Origin: Streptomyces sp. NRRL F-5135
GTDB lineage: Bacteria; Actinomycetota; Actinomycetes; Streptomycetales; Streptomycetaceae
Reading direction: 5' to 3'
NCBI RefSeq assembly: GCF_000719775.1
Contig: NZ_JOHR01000023.1
Coordinates: 36,220 to 100,219, forward strand
Length of the DNA: 64,000 nt
Made by a program: the position numbers and the translations under genes. Shown piece by piece: positions 1 through 7,931 of the stretch; position 1 is the first letter of the stretch; each line of letters begins with the position of its first letter. The notes under the pieces were generated by a model. It was not told the DNA's origin. It did no database searches and saw nothing but the letters and a program-made list of their open reading frames with translations.

Positions 1-214
1 CTACAGCGGCGCGGAGCTGCGCTCGCTGTTCGAGGAGGCGGGCTTCACGAAGGTGGAGTGCTACGGCGACTTCGACGGCTCCCCGTACGACCAGCGCGCA
101 CGGCGCCTCATCGTGTCCGGTGTCCGCGAATCCGCCACAACGGCAGGAACCGCCACAACCGGCGTAACTGGCGTAACCGGCGGAACCGTCGCTCCCGGCG
201 AGGAGGAGCGGTGA
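1..214 (+). CDS. C-terminal end of a SAM-dependent methyltransferase (5' truncated by window)
   Basis: Reading from base 2, the frame is open to a TGA at 212-214. The visible peptide contains YSGAELRSLFEEAGF and then a short basic segment ending RRLIVSGVR. This is the usual C-terminal strand-helix end of class I SAM methyltransferases, where the SG-x-E-x-x-x-L-x-E-AGF pattern recurs. About 25 Thr/Gly/Val-rich residues follow as a low-complexity tail encoded by a short repeat. The next gene starts inside the stop codon (GTG at 211), so the two are translationally coupled and this is the upstream member of the operon. The catalytic glycine loop lies outside the window, so the family call is moderate and the substrate cannot be inferred. 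Confidence 0.6.
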   Translation, partial: YSGAELRSLFEEAGFTKVECYGDFDGSPYDQRARRLIVSGVRESATTAGTATTGVTGVTGGTVAPGEEER

Positions 215-1338
215 GACCTCCGGCCACGCCCGTACGCGCCGGGGCCGCCCCCGGCACCGGCACCCCCGCCACCGCCCTCGTCCACGAGCACGTCACCGAC
301 GCGATGAAGGCCCCCGACCTGCTGCGACTGACCGACAACATCGTGCTCGCCCGGTTCGAGACGATGAAGGTGTACGCCGCGCTCGGCGCCGTCCGTACGC
401 TGCTCGCGCGCGGGACCGTCAGCCCCGGCCAGACGCTCGTGGACAGTTCCAGTGGCATCTACGCCCTCGCCCTGGCGATGGCGTGCCACCGCTACGGCCT
501 GCGCTGCCACATCGTCGCCTCCACCACCGTGGACGCCACGATGCGCGCCCAACTGGAGATACTGGGCGCCACCGTGGACCAGATGCCACCGTCGCGGAGC
601 CTGCGGCTCGACCAGGAGCGGCGGGTGCGGCGGGTACGCCGGCTGATCGCGGAACGGCCCGGCACGCACTGGATGCGGCAGTACCACGACGCCGTCCACT
701 ACGCCGGGTACCGGGAGTTCGCCGACCTGGTCGACGCCGCGCTGCCCGGCGTGCCGCTGACCGTGGTCGGCGCCGTGGGCACCGGGGCGTCCACCGGCGG
801 CCTGGTCCAGCCCCTGCGCGGGCGGGGCAGGCCCGTCGCCCTGACCGGGGTGCAGCCCTTCGGCAGCGTCACGTTCGGCAGCGAGGGGTTCAACGACCCG
901 GAGGCGATCATCGCGGGGATCGGCAGCTCGATCCCGTTCGACAACGTCCGCCACCGCCTGTACGACACCCTGCACTGGGTCGACTTCCGGCACGCCATGG
1001 CGGGAGCCGTCGCCCTGCTGCGCGAGCACGCGGTGTTCGCCGGGCTGTCGACCGGCGCCGCGTTCCTCACCGCGGCCTGGGAGGCCCGGCACCACCCGGA
1101 ACGGACCCACCTGGTCATCGGCGCGGACACCGGACACCGCTACACCGAACGGGTCTTCGCCCGCCACCGCGAGGCACTCGACGCCCGCGCGCTGGAACCC
1201 CTGCGGATCACCGGGCTCGCCGACCTCGCCATGCCGTGGTCCGTCATGGACTGGAGGAGACGGGACCACGACGTACGCCCGCCGGCCGATCATCCGCCGA
1301 CCGATCACCCGCCGACCGAGGAGGACCGTACCCCGTGA
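211..1338 (+). CDS. PLP-dependent cysteine-synthase-like enzyme
   Basis: A 375-residue fold-type II PLP enzyme of the cysteine synthase/SbnA-like group. I chose GTG 211 because AGGAGGAG lies 7-10 nt upstream. Longer readings have an arginine-rich, out-of-family N terminus. The candidate Schiff-base lysine is K53 in FETMKVYAALG. The Ser-rich phosphate-loop equivalent is DSSSGIYALALAMA, which replaces the usual TSGNTG. A Gly-rich cofactor loop VGTGASTGG follows near residue 195. Family members join or break beta-substituted serine, for example in 2,3-diaminopropionate or sulfur amino acid synthesis. The exact reaction is not readable from sequence. The C terminus carries two copies of DHPPT encoded by a 15-bp tandem duplication. 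It overlaps the methyltransferase stop and the ATP-grasp start, so it sits in a tightly coupled biosynthetic operon. Confidence 0.72.
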   Translation: MRPPATPVRAGAAPGTGTPATALVHEHVTDAMKAPDLLRLTDNIVLARFETMKVYAALGAVRTLLARGTVSPGQTLVDSSSGIYALALAMACHRYGLRCHIVASTTVDATMRAQLEILGATVDQMPPSRSLRLDQERRVRRVRRLIAERPGTHWMRQYHDAVHYAGYREFADLVDAALPGVPLTVVGAVGTGASTGGLVQPLRGRGRPVALTGVQPFGSVTFGSEGFNDPEAIIAGIGSSIPFDNVRHRLYDTLHWVDFRHAMAGAVALLREHAVFAGLSTGAAFLTAAWEARHHPERTHLVIGADTGHRYTERVFARHREALDARALEPLRITGLADLAMPWSVMDWRRRDHDVRPPADHPPTDHPPTEEDRTP

Positions 1339-2663
1339 CCATCGCCGCCCTGGAAGCACTCACCTTCGGACTGGGAAGGCTGGCGGAGGCGGCCCGGAAC
1401 GCCGGGCACCGGCTGTGCCTGCTCACCCGGGACCGCGCCGTCTACCGGCACGAACTGGCCGGGCTCCCCGCCGACGCCGTCGACATCATCGACGTCGACA
1501 CCGACGACCCGGCCGCGTGCGCCGCCGTCCTGTCGGCGCTGCCCGGCCTGCGCGGGCTGATCAACTCGACGGACACCTGGAGCGTCCCGGGCGCCGGCCT
1601 CGCGGCGGAGCTGGGTCTGCCGGGCCCCGATCCGGCGGCCGTACGCCTGCTGCGCGACAAGTACCGCGTACGCAACCTCCTCCACGAGCACGGACTCAGC
1701 CGCGGCCGGGCCCTCGCGCTCACGGCGGATCCCGCCGCCGCGTCCGACGTCCTGCGGGAGACGGGGCTGCCCGCCGTGCTCAAGGACACGGCGGGCACCT
1801 CCTCCCGTAACGTCTGGCTCGTACGGGACGAACACCAGCTCCACGACGCGCTCGCCGAGGCCGCTCAACAGACCCTCAGGGGAAGCCTGTTCGCGGAACC
1901 GTTCCTCGCCGGGCCCGTGTACAGCGCGGAAACGCTCAGCTGGGAGGGGAGCACCCGGCTCCTGGGCGTCCTCAGCCGGCAGCTGTCGCCCGAGCCCCGG
2001 GTCCGTGAGGAGGCCGCGGCGTTCCCGGTCGCGTTCCCCGCCCCGGACACCGCCCTCCTCCGGGACTGGGTGGGACGGGTCCTCGAGACGGCGGGACACG
2101 ACAGCGGCTTCGCGCACGTGGAGTTCATCCTGACCGCCGAGGGCCCGGAGCTGGTGGAGATCAACCGGCGCATCGGCGGGGCGCTCGTCGGCGAGGCGCT
2201 GTGCCGCGCGCTGGGCACCAACGTGTACGACGCCATGGTCGACACCGCGCTCGGCCGGCGCCCCGCCCTGCTGGACGCCCCGGACCCCGCCGGTCCGGCC
2301 CCGGGCCGCACCGGCCCCGCGGGTCCCGAGGGTCCCGAAGATCCCGCAGGCTTCGCGGGTCCCGCCGATCCCACGGGTCCCGCCGGTCCCACGGGTCCCG
2401 CCACCGGTTTCGTGCTGATCTACCCCGACCGGCCCGGCACCCTCACCGGCTGGACCGGCCTCGACACGCTCGCGGCCTTCCCCGGCGCGCCCGAGTGGTA
2501 CCCCACCGCCGCTCCCGGGGATCGCGTGGAGCACCTGACGGACCAGCGCGGCTGCACCGGGATCGTGCTGGCCGAGGCGGAGACGGCGGAGCTGGCGCTG
2601 CACCGCGCCCTGAGCGCGGCGGGAAGCGTACGACCGCTCGTCGCCGCCGACGGCGGGGAATGA
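1335..2663 (+). CDS. ATP-grasp ligase, amino-acid/carboxylate-amine ligase type
   Basis: 442 residues starting at GTG 1335, which overlaps the preceding stop (GTGA). The N-terminal third resembles the pre-ATP-grasp Rossmann region, with GLPGPDPAAVRLLRDKYRVR leading into the ATP-grasp core. The core shows VLKDTAGTSSRNVWLV (ATP-lysine and Gly loop), AEPFLAGPVYSAE, and the metal-binding LVEINRRIGGALVGE. Such ligases join a carboxylate to an amine through an acyl phosphate, as in BacD-type dipeptide ligases. An odd Gly-Pro-x collagen-like stretch of about 45 residues (coded by 2285-2403) separates the core from a C-terminal domain of about 80 residues that recalls L-amino-acid ligase caps. Together with the PLP enzyme and the exporter it suggests a small peptide or amino-acid-derived metabolite. 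Substrate unknown. Confidence 0.8.
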   Translation: MTIAALEALTFGLGRLAEAARNAGHRLCLLTRDRAVYRHELAGLPADAVDIIDVDTDDPAACAAVLSALPGLRGLINSTDTWSVPGAGLAAELGLPGPDPAAVRLLRDKYRVRNLLHEHGLSRGRALALTADPAAASDVLRETGLPAVLKDTAGTSSRNVWLVRDEHQLHDALAEAAQQTLRGSLFAEPFLAGPVYSAETLSWEGSTRLLGVLSRQLSPEPRVREEAAAFPVAFPAPDTALLRDWVGRVLETAGHDSGFAHVEFILTAEGPELVEINRRIGGALVGEALCRALGTNVYDAMVDTALGRRPALLDAPDPAGPAPGRTGPAGPEGPEDPAGFAGPADPTGPAGPTGPATGFVLIYPDRPGTLTGWTGLDTLAAFPGAPEWYPTAAPGDRVEHLTDQRGCTGIVLAEAETAELALHRALSAAGSVRPLVAADGGE

Positions 2664-4144
2664 CCGCGCCCGCCCGGTCCACCCGCGACCGCCGACGTCC
2701 CTGCGGCCCTTGGCGTGCCCGTTGGCGTGCCCGCGGCCCTTGGCGTGCCCGCGACCGGTTCACCGGACCGCAGCGCTTCCTGCTGGCCGGCTCGTTCCTC
2801 ATCACCCTGGGGAGCTTCGCCGTACTGCCCTTCATGTCGGTGCTGCTCCACGAGCGGCTGGGCATGCGGCTCGGCACCGTCGGCGTGGTGCTCGCCGTCG
2901 CCTCCCTGGTGCAGTTCTCCGGCGGGACGGTGGGAGGCGCCCTCGCCGAGCGCATCGGGCTGCGGCGCACCATGCTGCTGGCCCTGGTGATCCGCACGGC
3001 GGGTTTCGCGGCGTTCCTGCCCGGACTCCGGAACGCGTACGTCGCCGTCGCCGCGCTCTTCCTCGTGTCCTGCGGCGCGGCGCTCTATCTCCCGGCGAAC
3101 AAGGCGTACTTGGTGCACGGGGCCGCCGAGGCGCGGCGCCCGCTGCTGCTGTCGGCGAGCGGCTCCGCGCTCAACGCGGGCATCACGCTCGGCCCCCTCG
3201 CCGCGGCGCCCTTCGTCCTGAGCGCTTCCGCCGGTCTCTTCGCCACCGTCGCCGCCCTGTTCGCGGCCGTCACCGCGGGACACGCCCTGCTGCCGGCGGA
3301 GCGCCGGGCGACGCACCCGGCCGGCCGGCCGGAGCACGAGAACACCACACCGGAGCACGAGAACACCACAGAGGGCGAAAACACCACAACACCCCCCGTC
3401 CGGCGGTGGAGGACGGCGCTCACCGGCCCGGCCGCGACGCCGTTCGTCATGACCGTGCTGAGCGTCTACCTGTTCATGTTCTTCCAGCACTACCTCGCCC
3501 TCTACGCCGTGCCCAGGACCTCGACGACGTACTACGGTCTCGTCCTCGCCCTCTACGCCCTCCTCCTCGTGGTGGCCCAGCCCCTCCTGTCGGACCGGAT
3601 CGCCCGCCTGGGCTACCCCCGCGCCCTGCGGCTCGGCTTCGCCGCGATGGCCGCCGGCATGGCCACGATCGCCCTCGGACACCACGCGGCAGTCCTGGCC
3701 GGCGCCCTGCTCGTCTGCTGCGGCGAGATCGTCCTCTTCCTCAAGAACGACCTCGAAGCCCTCGCCCGCTCCCCGCGCGCCCCCGCCGTGGTCTTCGGCC
3801 GCCAGCGCCTCGCGGCCGGCCTCGGCGCCTTCGCCGCCGGCGTCGTCGGGGGCGAGGGCTACCAACTGGCCGAGCGCACCGGGCGTCCCGGCCTCTTCTG
3901 GCTCGCGGTGGCAGCGCAGTGCGTCGTGGTCCTGTCCGTGCTGCCGAGGGTCCTCCGTGTCGGACACCGCCTCTACCATGGCTCTGCGCGACCGGACGGC
4001 GAAGGGAAGACAGAGCCATGCGGCGGCTGGGCGATCTCGAGGCGGAGATCATGGAACGCCTGTGGACCTGGGGCCGCCCGGCGACGGTGCGGGAGGTCGT
4101 CGACGACATCAACACGGTACGGCCGGTGGCGTACACCACGGTGA
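2660..4144 (+). CDS. MFS transporter, probable exporter of the operon product
   Basis: About twelve hydrophobic segments and the MFS loop 2-3 motif (ALAERIGLRRTMLLAL) identify a major facilitator. ATG 2660 overlaps the ligase stop. The N-terminal 35 residues are arginine/tryptophan repeats (WRARGP) made by a tandem 10-bp unit, and the central loop carries EHENTT repeats. The frame does not stop after the last membrane helix (near residue 430). It runs a further 60 Arg/Ser-rich residues to 4144, antiparallel in character to a real protein, overlapping 127 nt of the following BlaI gene. Either the tail is junk added by loss of an earlier stop, or an indel has shifted the frame. Its position after synthetic enzymes argues for export or self-resistance. 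Confidence 0.75.
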   Translation: MTAPARSTRDRRRPCGPWRARWRARGPWRARDRFTGPQRFLLAGSFLITLGSFAVLPFMSVLLHERLGMRLGTVGVVLAVASLVQFSGGTVGGALAERIGLRRTMLLALVIRTAGFAAFLPGLRNAYVAVAALFLVSCGAALYLPANKAYLVHGAAEARRPLLLSASGSALNAGITLGPLAAAPFVLSASAGLFATVAALFAAVTAGHALLPAERRATHPAGRPEHENTTPEHENTTEGENTTTPPVRRWRTALTGPAATPFVMTVLSVYLFMFFQHYLALYAVPRTSTTYYGLVLALYALLLVVAQPLLSDRIARLGYPRALRLGFAAMAAGMATIALGHHAAVLAGALLVCCGEIVLFLKNDLEALARSPRAPAVVFGRQRLAAGLGAFAAGVVGGEGYQLAERTGRPGLFWLAVAAQCVVVLSVLPRVLRVGHRLYHGSARPDGEGKTEPCGGWAISRRRSWNACGPGAARRRCGRSSTTSTRYGRWRTPR

Positions 4145-4491
4145 TGACCGTCACCAACATCCTGCACACCAAGGGCTGGCTGCTGCGCGCCAAGCAGGGC
4201 CGCGCCTGGCTGTACACCCCGGTGCGCAGCCGCGAGGCGTACGCCGCCGCGCTCATGGAGGACGGCCTGGGCGCCAGCAAGGACCGCCCCGCGGCGCTGG
4301 TCCACTTCGTCGAGAACATGACCGACGACGAGGTCACGGCCCTGCGGGAGGCCCTGCGGAGCGTGGACCGGAAGAGCGTGGACCGCGACGACGGGCGCCG
4401 GAAAGCCGAAGGCCGCCCGACCGAGGGCCGACAGGCACCGGACCGGCAGACCGAGGACCAAGAAACTGAGGGCCGGGAGACCGGGACATGA
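4018..4491 (+). CDS. BlaI/MecI/CopY-family transcriptional repressor (first copy)
   Basis: 157 residues. The N terminus MRRLGDLEAEIMERLW followed by PATVREVVDDIN and YTTVMTVTNILHTKGWL is the winged helix of the BlaI/MecI/CopY family. These repressors bind dyads as dimers and are released by a partner membrane metalloprotease. ATG 4018 lies inside the 3' end of the MFS frame. The M56 protease gene follows with an ATGA overlap, so the two form the classic repressor-sensor pair. The C-terminal 35 residues are charged and repetitive (TEGR/TEDQ) and look like expanded low-complexity sequence. The second pair at 7932-9205 is its paralogue. Confidence 0.9.
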   Translation: MRRLGDLEAEIMERLWTWGRPATVREVVDDINTVRPVAYTTVMTVTNILHTKGWLLRAKQGRAWLYTPVRSREAYAAALMEDGLGASKDRPAALVHFVENMTDDEVTALREALRSVDRKSVDRDDGRRKAEGRPTEGRQAPDRQTEDQETEGRETGT

Positions 4492-5399
4492 CCGCGGCTC
4501 TCGCTCTCCTCGGGTACCTGGCGGCGGTGGGCCTCGCCGCGCCCTACGTGCTGCTGCGCAGCCGGTGGCCGCACCGGGCTCCCGCTCTGGCGGCGGCGGT
4601 GTGGCACGTCCTGGCGCTCTCGTTCTCGACCGGGGTCGCCCTCCTCGCCTACTGCCTCGCCGCGCCGACCGAGCACATGCACGCGAGTCTGGTGGGGCTG
4701 CTGCACTCCTGCGGGCTGAACGTGGGCGCGGGGCGGGCCGATCCCGACACGGCACACCAACTCGCCGTCGCGCTGCCGACCGCCCTGGTCGTCGCGCTGG
4801 CCGCCGGTTTCGCCCGCCATCTCCTGCTGGCCCGCCGGACCCGGACGAGGCACCGGGAGGCCGTGGACCTCGTGGGCCGCCACTCGGACCTGCTCCGCGC
4901 CACCGTCCTGCCGTACGGCACGCCCGCCGCGTACTGCCTGCCCGGCCGCCGGCCCCGGATCGTGGTCAGCGACGCGGCGGTACGCCGGCTGACGCCCGCG
5001 CAACTCGCCGCCGTACTGGCACACGAGCAGGCGCACATCGCGGGCCGTCACCACCTGCCGCTCGCCGCCGCGGAGGCGTTCCACTCGGTGTTCCGGCGGC
5101 TTCCGCTGGCCCGGCACGCCCGGGAGCAGACGGCGCTCCTGCTGGAGATGGTCGCGGACGACCGCGTACTGCGCGGCCACTCCCACGAGGCGCTGGCCAC
5201 CGCGATGTACGAGATGGCCGCGGCCCGCACCCCGAAGGGCGCGTTCGCGGCGGGCGGCCACACGGTCCTGATCCGCCTGCGGCGCGTACTGGGTCCGCGC
5301 GAGGCCGCGCACCCCGCGCTGTGGGGATCGGTCGCCGTCGGGTCCGCGGCGGTTCCGCTGCTGCCGCTGCTGGTCGCCTGCGCACCGGGCCTCGGCTGA
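4488..5399 (+). CDS. M56-family membrane metalloprotease, BlaR1-like sensor without penicillin-binding domain (first copy)
   Basis: 303 residues with two to three N-terminal hydrophobic helices, a cytoplasmic zinc-protease domain and a final hydrophobic segment. The zinc motif HEQAH is at residues 179-183, with a downstream glutamate in LLLEMVADDRVL. BlaR1 proteins of staphylococci are about 585 residues and end in an extracellular beta-lactam-binding domain. This protein stops before that, so its signal is unknown. It is coupled to the BlaI gene by ATGA and likely cleaves that repressor. The neighbouring convergent NlpC/P60 gene suggests a cell-wall role. Confidence 0.85.
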   Translation: MTAALALLGYLAAVGLAAPYVLLRSRWPHRAPALAAAVWHVLALSFSTGVALLAYCLAAPTEHMHASLVGLLHSCGLNVGAGRADPDTAHQLAVALPTALVVALAAGFARHLLLARRTRTRHREAVDLVGRHSDLLRATVLPYGTPAAYCLPGRRPRIVVSDAAVRRLTPAQLAAVLAHEQAHIAGRHHLPLAAAEAFHSVFRRLPLARHAREQTALLLEMVADDRVLRGHSHEALATAMYEMAAARTPKGAFAAGGHTVLIRLRRVLGPREAAHPALWGSVAVGSAAVPLLPLLVACAPGLG

Positions 5400-5461
5400 C
5401 GGTTCCGCGCCGCGCCCCCCGCGCCACCGCGTCCCCACGCCACGGCGTGCCCGTGCGGCGT

Positions 5462-6502
5462 TCAGCCGATCCGTACGCCCCACATGAACGGCATGCCGCT
5501 CCGCGCGATCGACTCGTACCGCACCTGCGCGCCGGGCTTCGGCGCGTGGAGGATCTGCCCGTTCCCTGCGTAGAAGCCGACGTGACTGAGGTCGGTACGC
5601 ATGATGATGAGGTCCCCGGGCTTCATCTCGCCCAGGGAGTTGATCCGGGTGCCGACCTCGGCCTGGGCCTGCGACGTACGGGGGATGGACACCCCGGCCT
5701 GGTTGAACGCCCAGGAGGTGAGTCCGCTGCAGTCGAAGGAGTTCGGGCCCGTCGCCCCCCACACGTACGGCATACCGACCCGGCTCTTGGCCGCCTCGAA
5801 AGCCTGGGCGGCCCGCTGCGAGGCACTCGCCTGGTTGCCCAGCTCGACCCGCTCGCTGGACCGGTTGGCGCGCTCCTCCTCCGCGGCCCGTTCCGCCCGT
5901 TCCTTCGCGGTCATGGTGTTGAGGAGCCGCTGAGCCTCGGCGAGCTTGCCCTGGATCTCCGTCTTCCGGTCGGCGAGTTCCTCGCGGGTCTCCTTGAGAT
6001 CCTTGAGCTTGTCCGCGGCCTGGCTGCGCCGCTGCTCCAGATCGCGCTGCTGCGACCGGTACTCCTCGAGCGAGGCGACCTGGCGGGCACTCAACTGGTC
6101 AAGGGCCGAGGCGCGTTCGAGGTAGCTGTCCGGATCGGATGTGAGCAGCAGCTGCAGCGAGGGGTCGAGGCCGCCGGTCCGGTACTGCGCGGCGGCTATG
6201 GAGCCGAGCCGGTTCCGCAGTTCGTTGAGTCCGCTCTGCTTGCGGGCGGCGCTGTCCTGGAGGGCGTCCACCTGCTCCTGGAGCTGCCCGGCCTTCTCCT
6301 TCGCCCCGTTGTACTTCTCGGTGGCCTGCGTGGCCTCCTCGTACAGGCGGTCGACCTGCGCCTGGACCCCCTTCTTGTTGGGGTCCGGCAGCGGATCGGC
6401 CGAAGCCGACTGCGTCGAGAGGGCGACGGCCGCCGCCGCGGTGGCGGTGAGCACGGACGCGTACGCCTGGCCGGCCTGCTTGGGACGACGGTGGGACGCC
6501 AC
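5462..6502 (-). CDS. Secreted NlpC/P60 peptidoglycan endopeptidase with coiled-coil N domain
   Basis: 346 residues from GTG 6502, chosen because AAGGAG lies 9 nt upstream and the N terminus then reads as a normal signal peptide (VASHRRPKQAG, hydrophobic Ala/Val core, cut after SASA). A long Glu/Lys/Gln coiled coil (about residues 45-220) precedes the NlpC/P60 domain. The catalytic Cys is in FDCSGLTSWAF, the His in LSHVGFYAGNG and the third polar residue in LHAPKPGAQ. Such enzymes cut the D-Glu to diamino-acid bond in peptidoglycan stems during growth and division. An AT-rich dyad resembling that upstream of the second BlaI gene lies in its promoter (6631-6653), so BlaI control is plausible. 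Confidence 0.9.
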   Translation of the reverse strand: MASHRRPKQAGQAYASVLTATAAAAVALSTQSASADPLPDPNKKGVQAQVDRLYEEATQATEKYNGAKEKAGQLQEQVDALQDSAARKQSGLNELRNRLGSIAAAQYRTGGLDPSLQLLLTSDPDSYLERASALDQLSARQVASLEEYRSQQRDLEQRRSQAADKLKDLKETREELADRKTEIQGKLAEAQRLLNTMTAKERAERAAEEERANRSSERVELGNQASASQRAAQAFEAAKSRVGMPYVWGATGPNSFDCSGLTSWAFNQAGVSIPRTSQAQAEVGTRINSLGEMKPGDLIIMRTDLSHVGFYAGNGQILHAPKPGAQVRYESIARSGMPFMWGVRIG

Positions 6503-6630
6503 TGAGGCGGTCTCCTTCTTCCTCGGCCGCCCGGCCCCGCCCGCTCGGCGCGGCGACGGCACCTCCGACAACGGCGCCTCCGGCGTCACGCTGGACGGGT
6601 GAACGACCGCACGGAGGTGCGACTATTTAT

Positions 6631-6653
6631 ACTACACAGCTTAGTTGTTTAGT
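6631..6653. promoter_or_regulatory. Candidate BlaI-type operator between the NlpC/P60 and beta-lactamase-like genes
   Basis: The AT-rich island contains the 13-bp imperfect dyad ACAGCTTAGTTGT (6636-6648) flanked by ACTAC and TTAGT. A near-identical dyad, ACAACTTAGTAGT, sits at 9467-9479 upstream of the second BlaI gene (11 of 13 bases equal). BlaI/CopY repressors bind short dyads of this kind. On the minus strand TATAAAT (about 6624-6630) could be the -10 of the NlpC gene. Assignment to BlaI is inference. Confidence 0.5.
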
Positions 6654-6729
6654 TCCTCGGGCCGGAAAGCATTGCCCCATATACCCCTCCCCCGTATGCT
6701 CACCGGCACCGAACGGAAGGAAGGGCCCC

Positions 6730-7824
6730 ATGGGTGTCGAGGGTTTCGCGGCGGACGGTTACGAAGACGTACGCCGGGTCTTCCGACAACTGGTGGACAG
6801 CGGGCTGGAGACCGGGGCGGGTCTGTCGGTCTGGCGTGAGGGCCGCGAAGTCGTCCGGCTGAGCGCGGGGTGGGCCGATGCCGGACGGAGCCGTCCGTGG
6901 CGCGATGACACCCTGGTCATGCCGTACTCCCTGTCGAAGACGTTCGTCACGCTCGCCGCTCTGGTCGCGGTGCGCGACGGCGCGCTCGAACTGGACCGGC
7001 CGATCGCCGCGTACTGGAAGGAGTACGGCGTCCGGGGCAAGGAACGGACGACCCTGCGTCACGTGCTCACCCACCGGGCGGGGCAGCCACGTTTCCCGGC
7101 CGAGGCAGCGGGCCTCGATCTGCTGGACGACGCCGGGCTGCGGGACAGCTTGGCGCGGGCGGCGCCGGAATACGTTCCCGGCACGTCGCTCGGAGAGCAC
7201 GCGTTGACCTACGGCCACTTGGTTGACGGAATCATGCGTGCGGCCGCCGGTACGACGCTGGGGGCGATGTTCAACGATGTCGTACGGCCCGCGCTGGGCC
7301 TGGACGGCTGGTTCGGGGTACCGGACCGCGAGTTGGACCGTGTCGCGGACCTCGAGTACGCGGACCCCGGCTGGCCGCGGCGGTTGCACGCCGCACCCTG
7401 GCTGGGCATACCCGTCGGCGCCCTGGATCCGGAGCGGACGAACTCCCGGGCCTGGCGGCAGTCGGTGTTCGGCGCGGTCAACATGTACACCACGGCGAGC
7501 GCGACGGCGGCGTTCTTCTCCCGTCTCACCAGCGAGGACGGCCCCGTACACCAACTGCTGGGGCCGCGGCTGCACACCGAACTCCTGACGCCCCAGGTCA
7601 CCGATTTCGACGAGGTCTTCGGCACCCGCCTCACCTGGACGCTGGGCTTCGTACGGGACAAGGGAAAGATCGCCAAGGGCGGTATCGGCGGCTCCGCGGC
7701 CTGGTGGTCGCGGCGGCACCGGCACGCCTGCGCCTACCTCACCCGCAGACTGGACGACCACTCCCGCGCGGCTCGCATCGCGACAGCCCTGGGCGACGAC
7801 CTGACCGTGGTCGGCGAGGACTGA
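6730..7824 (+). CDS. Serine beta-lactamase/family VIII carboxylesterase-like hydrolase
   Basis: 364 residues, ATG 6730 with AAGGAAGG upstream. The nucleophile motif is SLSK at residues 67-70, followed by a tyrosine motif YGH (in HALTYGHLVDG) instead of the class C YxN, and a C-terminal GIGGSAAWW in place of KTG. This pattern fits EstB-type esterases and the wider class C beta-lactamase superfamily rather than true penicillin-destroying enzymes. No signal peptide is visible, so it is probably cytoplasmic. It is divergent from the NlpC/P60 gene and shares the candidate BlaI operator, which hints at co-regulation under cell-wall stress. Confidence 0.82.
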   Translation: MGVEGFAADGYEDVRRVFRQLVDSGLETGAGLSVWREGREVVRLSAGWADAGRSRPWRDDTLVMPYSLSKTFVTLAALVAVRDGALELDRPIAAYWKEYGVRGKERTTLRHVLTHRAGQPRFPAEAAGLDLLDDAGLRDSLARAAPEYVPGTSLGEHALTYGHLVDGIMRAAAGTTLGAMFNDVVRPALGLDGWFGVPDRELDRVADLEYADPGWPRRLHAAPWLGIPVGALDPERTNSRAWRQSVFGAVNMYTTASATAAFFSRLTSEDGPVHQLLGPRLHTELLTPQVTDFDEVFGTRLTWTLGFVRDKGKIAKGGIGGSAAWWSRRHRHACAYLTRRLDDHSRAARIATALGDDLTVVGED

Positions 7825-7931
7825 GCGTCCGCCGTTCGCCCGAGGCCGGCCCCGCGCGGAGCACCCCTCCTCCGGCCGGCTCGGTGAGCGAGGAGGGTCG
7901 AGGACAGCGCAGTCGACCGGACTCCACGAGG

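Noticed and set aside
58..210. Longer N terminus for the PLP enzyme beginning at base 58
   Set aside because: The extra residues are Arg/Asn repeats that are the out-of-frame reading of the methyltransferase tail. GTG 211 has a perfect ribosome site.
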